From Nitrospira sp. (GTDB taxonomy: Bacteria; Nitrospirota; Nitrospiria; Nitrospirales; Nitrospiraceae): 64,000 bases of DNA. Shown one piece after another: positions 52,836-60,083 of the stretch; the first letter of the stretch is position 1, and each line of letters begins with the position of its first letter. The DNA is taken from assembly GCA_030123565.1 (NCBI GenBank), contig CP126122.1, positions 2,406,800 to 2,470,799 of the forward strand, given 5' to 3'. The position numbers and the translations under genes are program-made. The notes below the pieces were generated by a model, which was not told where the DNA came from, did not search any database, and saw only the letters and a program-made list of their open reading frames with translations.

Positions 52836-53039
52836 CGCAATCCTTCTGTACCGCCTGGGAATGCAAGCACTGGTTGCACAGAACCTCGAGATCGGACACC
52901 GTCACGTTCCGTGTCTCGCCCGTTGCGCCGAGCCGTCCGGCCGCGCGCAGGGACTCACCGATTGTCGTCTTTGAAATCACCGAAGCGCCGCTCTCGTTGC
53001 AGCACCACCGCGGACCCGCGTGAATTCACAAACTCTCGG

Positions 53040-53068
53040 ATTATATTGACCACATTTTTCAATGTAAA
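53040..53068 (-). promoter_or_regulatory. Sigma-70 promoter for the bamA-lpx block
   Basis: On the minus strand TTTACA (53068-53063), 17 bases, TATAAT (53045-53040). The -10 box is perfect and the -35 box matches 5 of 6. The predicted start near 53033 gives a leader of about 200 nt before bamA, long enough for regulation. No other comparable promoter is apparent across the following tightly packed lipid A genes, so it may drive much of that block. Confidence 0.7.
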
Positions 53069-53122
53069 GGAGTTTCCCGGCGCGGCGGCGCAGCGGGACG
53101 ACCGAAAAGACCGGACGAAATC

Positions 53123-53151
53123 TTGACTTCACTTACCCCATCACATACTAT
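53123..53151 (+). promoter_or_regulatory. Sigma-70 promoter for galU
   Basis: TTGACT (53123-53128), 17 bases, TACTAT (53146-53151). The predicted transcription start is about 53158, next to the galU ATG at 53159, implying a leaderless or nearly leaderless transcript. Confidence 0.65.
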
Positions 53152-53158
53152 CGCCCCT

Positions 53159-54100
53159 ATGACGCGCATGGATGTACGTAAGGCGATCATTCCCGCAGCA
53201 GGACTGGGCACTCGCTTCCTTCCCGCCACCAAAGCATCCCCGAAAGAGATGCTGCCGCTGGTCGACAAACCGCTGATTCAGTATGTCGTGGAGGAAGCCG
53301 TCGCGTCCGGCATCGAAGACATCATCGTCATCACCGGCCGGGGCAAGCGGGCGATCGAAGACCACTTCGACCGTTCGCTGGAACTGGAAGAGAATCTCAA
53401 GGGCAGCGGCAAGGGGCAGGTGCTGAATCAGATCCGGCACATTTCGAATCTGGCGAATTTCTGTTACGTCCGCCAATCGGAAGCCCTCGGGTTGGGACAT
53501 GCCGTCCTCTGCGCCCAACATCTGATCGGCGACGAACCGTTCGCAGTGATCCTGGGCGACGAAATCATCGACGCAGCGGTCCCGGGCCTCGCGCAACTCA
53601 TCCATATCTACAAACAACGCAAGGGCGCCGTCCTGGGCGTACAGGAAGTTCCGCATCACGAGGTCAGTCGGTACGGCATCATCTCAGCCCGCCGCGCGGG
53701 GAACGGGTTGCACCGGGTCGAGGACCTGGTCGAAAAGCCGGCTCCCGCCGATGCGCCGTCGAATCTGGCGGTCATCGGGCGTTATGTCCTGCCGCCGGAA
53801 ATTTTCCCGATCCTCCGCAAGACGCCGCCAGGCAAGAACGGCGAGATTCAGCTGACCGATGCCTTGCGGCAGCTCGTCCGGCATACCCCGATGTTCGCGC
53901 ATGAAATCCAGGGGCAACGGCATGATGCCGGCGACAAGCTCGGATTTCTCATCGCCACCGTGGAGTTGGCGCTGAAAAATCCGTCCCTGGGACCTGCGTT
54001 CGCCGAGTTCCTGCAGCAACGACTCCGCCCGACAGCCGTCGACACTCGTCGTCGCGGCAACGGCCGCTCCGGCCAAGGTCGAAGACGCGCCACCGACTAG
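53159..54100 (+). CDS. galU: UTP-glucose-1-phosphate uridylyltransferase
   Basis: About 313 residues from ATG 53159; ATG 53168 is an alternative. Frames starting at 53123 lie inside the promoter and are rejected. 'KAIIPAAGLGTRFLPATKASPKEML' is the GalU signature. 'QYVVEEAVASGIEDIIVITG', 'EALGLGHAVLCA' and 'EKPAPADAPSNLAVIGRYVL' follow. It makes UDP-glucose, the source of UDP-sugars for core and surface glycans. The C-terminal 'RRRGNGRSGQGRRRATD' is a basic, variable tail. No ribosome site precedes either start. Confidence 0.93.
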   Translation: MTRMDVRKAIIPAAGLGTRFLPATKASPKEMLPLVDKPLIQYVVEEAVASGIEDIIVITGRGKRAIEDHFDRSLELEENLKGSGKGQVLNQIRHISNLANFCYVRQSEALGLGHAVLCAQHLIGDEPFAVILGDEIIDAAVPGLAQLIHIYKQRKGAVLGVQEVPHHEVSRYGIISARRAGNGLHRVEDLVEKPAPADAPSNLAVIGRYVLPPEIFPILRKTPPGKNGEIQLTDALRQLVRHTPMFAHEIQGQRHDAGDKLGFLIATVELALKNPSLGPAFAEFLQQRLRPTAVDTRRRGNGRSGQGRRRATD

Positions 54101-54102
54101 CC

Positions 54103-54130
54103 TTGGGCATGACGGACCACCGTCACCCAA
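54103..54130 (+). terminator. Hairpin between galU and lon
   Basis: TTGGG-CAT-GACGG, a 4-base loop, CCGTC-A-CCCAA forms a bulged stem just after the galU stop. It could terminate or attenuate galU transcription before lon, but no T-run follows, so read-through is likely. Confidence 0.4.
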
Positions 54131-54187
54131 AACCGTGCACAGCACGACACCGTCACCGAGATCGCACACCCAGCAGACTGGAGCCTC

Positions 54188-56680
54188 ATGGCTGAAGCAT
54201 TAGAACAAGACTTTTCAAGCAATCAGAACCTCGAACCGCCTGACCAGCTGCCCCTGTTGCCCGTCCGGGACATCGTGGTCTTCCCCTATATGGTGCTGCC
54301 GCTGTTCGTCGGACGCGAGATGTCGATCAAGGCGATCGAAGCGGCGCTCGCCGGCAACCGGATGTTGTTCCTCGCGACACAGAAATCCCTGGACGTCGAA
54401 AACCCGCAGCCGAACGACATCCATCCGGTCGGGACCGTGGGCATCATCATGCGCATGCTCAAGCTGCCCGACGAGCGCATCAAAATTCTGGTGCAGGGGC
54501 TCGCCAAGGGACGGATCGAGGAATACATCCAGAACGATCCCTACTATTCGGTCCGTATCAAGAAACTGGTCGAGGCGAAGCAGCCCGGCTCCACCTTGGA
54601 GACGGAAGCGGTCATGCGCACCGTCAAGGAGCAGATCGAAAAGATCGTCAGTCTCGGCAAGGTACTGATTCCGGACGTGATGGTCGTGATCGAGAACCTG
54701 GAAGACCCAGGACGGCTGGCCGACATGGTCGCCTCCAATCTGGGATTGAAGGTGGACATCACGCAAGCCGTCCTGGAGATCGTAGACCCGATCCAGCGTC
54801 TGCGGCAGGTCAGCGAGATCCTCGCGAAGGAAATCGATGTCCTCTCCATGCAACAGAAGATTCAGGCGCAGGCCAAGGGAGAGATGGACAAAACCCAGCG
54901 CGAGTATTTCCTGCGCGAGCAATTGAAGGCGATCCAGAAAGAACTCGGCGAGCTGGACGAGCGGGCGGAAGAAGTCGCGGAATTCCGCAAACGGATCAAA
55001 GACGCCAAGATGCCCGAGAAGGTCCTGAAGGAAACCGAAAAGCAGCTCAAGCGGCTGGAGAAAATGCACCCGGACACGGCAGAATCCGCCACGGTCCGGA
55101 CCTACCTGGAGTGGATGGTCGAACTGCCGTGGAACAAAAAGTCGAAGGACAACCTCGACCTGAAGGCCGCGATGAAGGTCCTGAACGAGGACCATTACGA
55201 CTTGGAAAAGGTGAAGGAGCGTATCGTCGAGTACCTGGCCGTGCGCAAGCTGAAGGAAAAGATGAAAGGCCCCATCCTCTGTTTCGTGGGACCGCCCGGT
55301 GTCGGCAAGACCTCGCTGGGCAAATCCATCGCGCGCGCGCTGGGGCGCGAGTTCGTCCGCATCAGCCTGGGCGGGGTGCGGGACGAAGCCGAAATCCGCG
55401 GCCATCGCCGGACCTACGTAGGCGCGCTGCCGGGACGGATCATCCAAGGCATGAAGCAAGCCGGCACGAGCAATCCCGTCTTCATGCTGGACGAAGTCGA
55501 TAAGGTCGGCATGGACTTTCGCGGAGATCCCTCGGCCGCCCTCTTGGAAGTGTTGGACCCAGAACAGAACAACACCTTCACCGACCATTACCTCGGTGTG
55601 CCCTTCGATTTGACGGAAGTCATGTTCGTCACGACCGCGAACTTGATGGACCCGATCCTGCCGGCCCTGCGGGACCGCATGGAAGTCATCGACATCCCGG
55701 GCTACACGGAAGAAGAAAAACTCGGCATCGCACAGAAATACCTGATTCCACGCCAGATGACCGAACACGGCATCACCGAACAACACATCCGTCTCGGAGA
55801 GGCGACGATCCGCCATGTCATCTCGCATTACACGCGCGAGGCCGGGGTCCGCAACCTCGAGCGCGAGATCGCCAACCTCATGCGGAAGGTGGCCAAGAAG
55901 GTGGCGGAAGGCAAGACGCAGTGCCACACCGTCGATCAGCAGAATCTGCACAAGTTTTTGGGCGTGCCGAAATTCGTTCCGGAAGCGGAACTCGAAAAGG
56001 ATGAAGTGGGCGTGGCGACCGGTCTGGCCTGGACGGAAAGCGGCGGCGATGTCTTGTACATCGAAGCGACCGTGATGAAGGGCAAGGGGCAGCTCACGTT
56101 GACCGGCCACCTCGGCGACGTCATGAAGGAATCGGCCCAGGCGGCGTTGAGTTATGTACGGTCGCGCGAGAAAACCTTGGGGATCAGTCCCGATATATTC
56201 GCGAAGAACGACATTCACATCCACGTGCCGGCTGGCGCCATCCCCAAAGACGGCCCCTCCGCCGGCATCACCATGGCGACGGCGATCGCCTCCGCGCTGG
56301 CACAGGTTCCGGTGCGCAGCGATCTGGCGATGACGGGGGAAATCACGTTGCGGGGACGGGTCCTGCCCATCGGAGGCCTGAAGGAAAAGATTCTGGCCGC
56401 CAAACGGGCCAAACTCTCGACCGTCATCCTCCCGAAACGCAACAAGAAGGATCTGGAGGAAATCCCCAAGCACCTGCTCAAGGACATCGAGCTGCTCTTC
56501 GTCGAAACGGTGGACGATGTCATCAAGGCAGCCCTGAAACATACCGCATCGCGCAAACCCGGCACGGCCCGCAAGAAGCCTTCGAAGCATGCGGCGCGAA
56601 CGAGTACGTCGAAGCGGGCGGCCGGCTCACCGCGGCGAAGCGTCCACCTTCCGGCAGCCTCCCCGGCGGCTTCCCTGTAG
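54188..56680 (+). CDS. lon: ATP-dependent protease Lon
   Basis: 830 residues, the LonA type. Residues about 20-215 are the LAN substrate-binding domain ('[20 protein letters not shown]'). The AAA+ domain has Walker A '[13 protein letters not shown]' with K374 and Walker B '[11 protein letters not shown]'. The protease domain has Ser691 in 'DGPSAG' and Lys734 in 'GGLKEK', spaced as in E. coli Lon. The C-terminal about 45 residues form a Lys/Arg/Ser/Pro-rich tail absent from most Lon proteins. It degrades misfolded and regulatory proteins. thiL begins 1 base after its stop. Confidence 0.97.
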   Translation: MAEALEQDFSSNQNLEPPDQLPLLPVRDIVVFPYMVLPLFVGREMSIKAIEAALAGNRMLFLATQKSLDVENPQPNDIHPVGTVGIIMRMLKLPDERIKILVQGLAKGRIEEYIQNDPYYSVRIKKLVEAKQPGSTLETEAVMRTVKEQIEKIVSLGKVLIPDVMVVIENLEDPGRLADMVASNLGLKVDITQAVLEIVDPIQRLRQVSEILAKEIDVLSMQQKIQAQAKGEMDKTQREYFLREQLKAIQKELGELDERAEEVAEFRKRIKDAKMPEKVLKETEKQLKRLEKMHPDTAESATVRTYLEWMVELPWNKKSKDNLDLKAAMKVLNEDHYDLEKVKERIVEYLAVRKLKEKMKGPILCFVGPPGVGKTSLGKSIARALGREFVRISLGGVRDEAEIRGHRRTYVGALPGRIIQGMKQAGTSNPVFMLDEVDKVGMDFRGDPSAALLEVLDPEQNNTFTDHYLGVPFDLTEVMFVTTANLMDPILPALRDRMEVIDIPGYTEEEKLGIAQKYLIPRQMTEHGITEQHIRLGEATIRHVISHYTREAGVRNLEREIANLMRKVAKKVAEGKTQCHTVDQQNLHKFLGVPKFVPEAELEKDEVGVATGLAWTESGGDVLYIEATVMKGKGQLTLTGHLGDVMKESAQAALSYVRSREKTLGISPDIFAKNDIHIHVPAGAIPKDGPSAGITMATAIASALAQVPVRSDLAMTGEITLRGRVLPIGGLKEKILAAKRAKLSTVILPKRNKKDLEEIPKHLLKDIELLFVETVDDVIKAALKHTASRKPGTARKKPSKHAARTSTSKRAAGSPRRSVHLPAASPAASL

Positions 56681-56681
56681 C

Positions 56682-57731
56682 ATGCCGCCAGGCCGATCCC
56701 GTCGGGCCGGTGCCGTCAGCGGCGAATTCGCGCTGATCCGGCTGCTGCAGGCGCAGGTGGCCCGGCCGGACCGGCAGGTGTTCCGCGGGATCGGCGACGA
56801 TGCCGCAGTCCTCAAGACCTCGCCCTCGGAGTGGATGCTCATCACCACGGACCTGCTGGCCGAAGGGGTGCACTTCGATCGCTCCACATCCTCCTTCGAA
56901 GACATCGGATACAGGGCCGCCGTCGCCAACCTGAGCGACATCGCCGCCATGGGTGGCGCTCCGCGCTTCATGTTGGTCTCGCTTGCGATCCCCTCGGCCT
57001 GGTCGACTCAACAGATTCAGCGGCTCTACCGCGGCATGATGCAGGCGGCTCTCCCCTATCGCGTCCGGCTGGTCGGCGGAGACACGTCTGCATCCCGACA
57101 GGGACTGTTTCTCAACATCACGCTCACGGGAACCGTGAAGCCCGGTCTGGTTCTGTTGCGAAGCGGTGCCAAAATCGGCGACCGGCTCTATGTCACCGGC
57201 ACACTCGGCGATTCCCTTGCAGGCCTGGGCCTCTTGACGACAAGCCGCCGCACCGACCGCTCGAGCCTGCGTCCGGCGCACCGCCGGTTCCTGCTGGCTC
57301 GACACCACCGCCCATCGGCCCGCGTACAGGAAGGGTTATGGCTCGCCAAGCATGGACTGGCCGGTGCGGCGATCGATCTCTCCGACGGGCTGAGCGGCGA
57401 TCTCCGCCATCTCTGCGACGAGAGCGGCGTCGGAGCGGAGGTCATCGCAGCCTCGCTCCCCCTCTCTCCTGCTTGCCGAGCCTATGCCGCGACCTATCGA
57501 CTCGACGCGCGACAGATCGCCTTGCAAGGCGGCGAGGACTACGAGTTGTTGTTCACGGTTCCCCTCGGCCGGCAGCAACGGTTCGAGCGGCTGGCGGCCG
57601 ACACCGACTTTCGCTTCACCTGCATCGGCTCGATTACTCCCAAACGTTCCGGCCTGCGCCTGCGGACGGACGAGGGTCGGACCAGAGTCCTGCCGGTCAC
57701 CAGTTACGAACACTTTCTCAGACCGTCCTGA
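56682..57731 (+). CDS. thiL: Thiamine-monophosphate kinase
   Basis: 349 residues from ATG 56682, right after the lon stop; a longer frame from 56589 lies within lon. 'GEFALIRLLQAQVARPDRQV' and 'GIGDDAAVL' give the ATP-binding Asp pair. 'LITTDLLAEGVHFD', 'ANLSDIAAMGGAP' and 'AIDLSDGLSGDL' are the remaining ThiL motifs. It phosphorylates thiamine monophosphate to the diphosphate cofactor. 'ALQGGEDYELLFTV' near the end is also diagnostic. Confidence 0.95.
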   Translation: MPPGRSRRAGAVSGEFALIRLLQAQVARPDRQVFRGIGDDAAVLKTSPSEWMLITTDLLAEGVHFDRSTSSFEDIGYRAAVANLSDIAAMGGAPRFMLVSLAIPSAWSTQQIQRLYRGMMQAALPYRVRLVGGDTSASRQGLFLNITLTGTVKPGLVLLRSGAKIGDRLYVTGTLGDSLAGLGLLTTSRRTDRSSLRPAHRRFLLARHHRPSARVQEGLWLAKHGLAGAAIDLSDGLSGDLRHLCDESGVGAEVIAASLPLSPACRAYAATYRLDARQIALQGGEDYELLFTVPLGRQQRFERLAADTDFRFTCIGSITPKRSGLRLRTDEGRTRVLPVTSYEHFLRPS

Positions 57732-57749
57732 CAACCATCGAACAAGGCC

Positions 57750-58229
57750 ATGACGGACGTCCGGTCGCTGTTTCGCCAGATTCTCCACCTTCATGAAACA
57801 CCGCACCGTACGGCGTTGGCGTTCGCCGTCGGTGTCTTCATCGGTTTTTCTCCGACCTACGGTCTGCACATGCTGATGGTAGGCTTCTGCGCCTGGGCCT
57901 TCGGCTTGAATCTCATCGCGCTGCTCGCCGGCGCCTTCCTCAACAATCCCTGGACCCTCATTCCCATTCTCGGGGCGACCTACTGGACCGGGGCGACGTT
58001 GCTGGGAGTGCGCGACGTTCCGTCCTTCGATTGGAGCGACCTGACCTTCATGGGGGTTTACCACCAGGTGCTGCCCCATGCCTGGCCCTTCTTCCTCGGC
58101 GGAATGGTCCTGAGCGTCGCGGGGGGCCTGCTGTCCTATCCCCTCGCCTACGCCGTCATCTCCAAATACCGTCACCGCAGACCGATCGAAGGACAGGATC
58201 CATTGCCCCCTTCACCGGGCCTGCGCTAA
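57750..58229 (+). CDS. DUF2062 membrane protein
   Basis: 159 residues. 'ETPHRTALAFAVGVFIGFSPTYGLHML' and 'NLIALLAGAFLNNPWTLIPI' are the DUF2062 signature, with about three membrane segments. The function is unknown; members are often found near lipid or glycan genes. It follows thiL by 18 bp and precedes the HD gene by 23 bp, so the three may be cotranscribed. Confidence 0.88.
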   Translation: MTDVRSLFRQILHLHETPHRTALAFAVGVFIGFSPTYGLHMLMVGFCAWAFGLNLIALLAGAFLNNPWTLIPILGATYWTGATLLGVRDVPSFDWSDLTFMGVYHQVLPHAWPFFLGGMVLSVAGGLLSYPLAYAVISKYRHRRPIEGQDPLPPSPGLR

Positions 58230-58252
58230 GATCACTCGTTCGTGATCGACCC

Positions 58253-59674
58253 ATGAAACTACCGCCGGCAAATCCTCCCGCGCCCTATGATGGGTCGGCC
58301 CTCATCGCCGATCCCATCCATGAGTACCTGTCGTTCACCGTCCCCTATGCGACGCCTGATCCGTCGGAACGCACCGAAAAGGATCTCATCGATTCCCCAT
58401 GGGTCCAGCGGCTGCGGTATATCTATCAGCTCCAGAGTGCACGATGGGTCTACCCTTCGGCGGAACACACGCGTTTCGTGCATTCGCTCGGCACTATGCA
58501 TGTGGCGGGCCGGTTTGCGCGCCACCTCTACCCGTTCTTGAAAACCATCGCGCCGGACATCCCTTCGGCGGCCTTCGTCGAGGAGTTCCTGCGGATCACG
58601 GCCCTGGTGCACGACATCGGCCACGGCCCCTTCTGCCATTTTTTCGACGACAATTATCTGCACGGCTTCGGCCTCTCGCACGAAAAGCTCGGCCAGATCA
58701 TCATACGAGAACATCTGGGCCCGCTGATCAAGAAGCTCCGGCGCAGTCCGTCCGGCCCGTTCGATCGCGGTGAAGAACTGAACCCGGAGCTGATCGCCCA
58801 TGTCATCCTGAAGGAAAAGGGCAAAGACAACTCCCGGATTCCGCGCTGGATCAATGTCCTGCAGCCGGTGATCTCCGGAAGTTACACCGCCGACAACCTG
58901 GACTACGTACTGCGCGACGCCTACATGTGCGGGGTCGCAGTCGGACCGGTCGACCTGACCCGGCTGATTCACTACACCATCGTCACCGGCAAGGGCTTCA
59001 CGATCCACAAGACCGGCCTGCCGGCCCTGCAGATGTTCCTGAACACCAGAATGTACCTGTACTCGAACGTCTATTATCACCGGACGACCAGGGCCATCGA
59101 CATCCACCTGCGGGACATCTTCGGGGACACCATGAAGCTGCTGTTCCCCCACAATCCGGCCAACCACATGGACAAGTACCTGACCTTGACGGACTGGTCG
59201 CTGCTGGAAGAAGTGCGGGGATGGAAGAAAGCAGGACGAAGCAATCGGCGGCGCCTGCATCAGGAGTGGGCGCACATCCTAGGGAGAGACGTGAAGTGGA
59301 AAATGGCCTACAGCACGGTGCTGAAGGAAAAGGGCGTTGAGCGGGGGATGGATTTTCCCGGCCACGAACAATTCCAGCAACAAATCCGGAAGGCGCTGCC
59401 CTCCAACTTGCAGACCCTGCCGTTCCGCGTGGACATGGCGCCGCTCGATCCGCGCCCGGACCCCAAAGACACCCGCGGGATTCCGCTCTATGTCTACGAT
59501 CCCGGCACCAAGGGCGTCTCCATCGAGCCGCTGGAAGAATTTCTGGACCTCCTCCCGACCCGCCTGGTGCAATTTCGTATCTATGCGCTCGACCACGAGC
59601 AGGACGCCTCCCTGTCCCGCGCCGCCGCGACGGTGTTGAACAAGACGCCGTTGAGCATCGAGACGAATTTCTAA
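58253..59674 (+). CDS. HD-domain phosphohydrolase (SAMHD1/dGTPase-like, COG1078 type)
   Basis: 473 residues from ATG 58253. Longer frames from 58031 overlap the previous gene. 'SAEHTRFVHSLGTMHVAGRFA' supplies the first His, 'ALVHDIGHGPFCHFFDDNY' the HD pair and 'YTADNLDYVLRDAYMCG' the final Asp. This is the dNTPase-like HD arrangement. Members cleave dNTPs or other nucleotides. The C-terminal 200 residues are less conserved. The substrate is not assigned. Confidence 0.87.
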   Translation: MKLPPANPPAPYDGSALIADPIHEYLSFTVPYATPDPSERTEKDLIDSPWVQRLRYIYQLQSARWVYPSAEHTRFVHSLGTMHVAGRFARHLYPFLKTIAPDIPSAAFVEEFLRITALVHDIGHGPFCHFFDDNYLHGFGLSHEKLGQIIIREHLGPLIKKLRRSPSGPFDRGEELNPELIAHVILKEKGKDNSRIPRWINVLQPVISGSYTADNLDYVLRDAYMCGVAVGPVDLTRLIHYTIVTGKGFTIHKTGLPALQMFLNTRMYLYSNVYYHRTTRAIDIHLRDIFGDTMKLLFPHNPANHMDKYLTLTDWSLLEEVRGWKKAGRSNRRRLHQEWAHILGRDVKWKMAYSTVLKEKGVERGMDFPGHEQFQQQIRKALPSNLQTLPFRVDMAPLDPRPDPKDTRGIPLYVYDPGTKGVSIEPLEEFLDLLPTRLVQFRIYALDHEQDASLSRAAATVLNKTPLSIETNF

Positions 59675-60083
59675 CCGACCTGGGTCTAGCAGGCTTCGGA
59701 AAAACCCCTTCGGGACGCGAAAACTCCGGTGGTCCGCATCGAACGACACAGCAGAAGAACATCCCTCCAGGATGCTCAAAAAGGCCGTCCAGCAAGGCCG
59801 CAGCAAGCGAAGAGGCGAGGCGTACTCTGTTCGGTACGTGGAGCCGCTGAGCGAAGCGAGAACGCCGCTGGCGGACTTTTTCAGCATCCTGCTAGGACGC
59901 ATTCACTGGACCTGCCGACGCATTCCGATTCCTACGTTCCACAAGAAATGACCTAGGCATGTCACTAGGCCCTATCATCTCTTTCATAATGACTCCTGCT
60001 TAGGCATAATAGCGGCGCTTTCACGGTCTTTGCGGACCTCAACACGTTCACCTCCATGTCCCTTACAGCTGCGCAGGAGAGGG
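59675..60083. other. Intergenic region carrying a palindromic repeat
   Basis: About 410 bp between the HD gene and the kinase. The left half is a CTAG-bounded inverted repeat (59686-59895). The right half (59900-60083) shows no gene. 'AGGAGAGGG' at 60075-60083 is the ribosome site of the kinase. Confidence 0.6.
59686..59895. repeat. Palindromic intergenic repeat, about 210 bp, MITE-like
   Basis: The ends CTAGCAGG (59686-59693) and CCTGCTAG (59888-59895) are complementary, each followed inward by a GAAAAA-type block. A tighter inner palindrome spans 59769-59890: AGGATGCTCAAAAAGGCCG on the left pairs with the complement of CGGACTTTTTCAGCATCCT on the right, with 'GAGCGAAGCGAGAACGCCGC' in the right arm. 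It could fold into a long cruciform or act as a bidirectional terminator. The form resembles dispersed repeats I recall from Nitrospira genomes. Copy number cannot be judged from one window. Confidence 0.7.

Larger units (their letters stand above)
52836..53158. other. Divergent promoter region between bamA and galU
   Basis: About 320 bp holding two near-consensus sigma-70 promoters that face apart (listed separately). On the bamA side a GTG-initiated frame from 52980 runs 97 codons into bamA in another frame and includes 'CNQCLHSQ'. It has high third-position GC but only a weak ribosome site, so I list it as a possible leader peptide and not as a gene. The remaining sequence shows no recognisable RNA structure. 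Confidence 0.6.

Noticed and set aside
50010..53126. Plus-strand frame of 1038 codons opposite bamA and ompH
   Set aside because: It is antisense to bamA, which has a clear signal peptide, POTRA domains and terminal Phe. Long antisense frames are expected at this GC content.
54215..56590. Minus-strand frame of 791 codons opposite lon
   Set aside because: It is antisense to an unmistakable Lon protease and has no motif of its own.
59960..60020. Weak promoter TTTCAT-N17-CATAAT before the kinase gene
   Set aside because: The -35 box is poor and the AT-rich patch allows several alternatives, so I did not list it.
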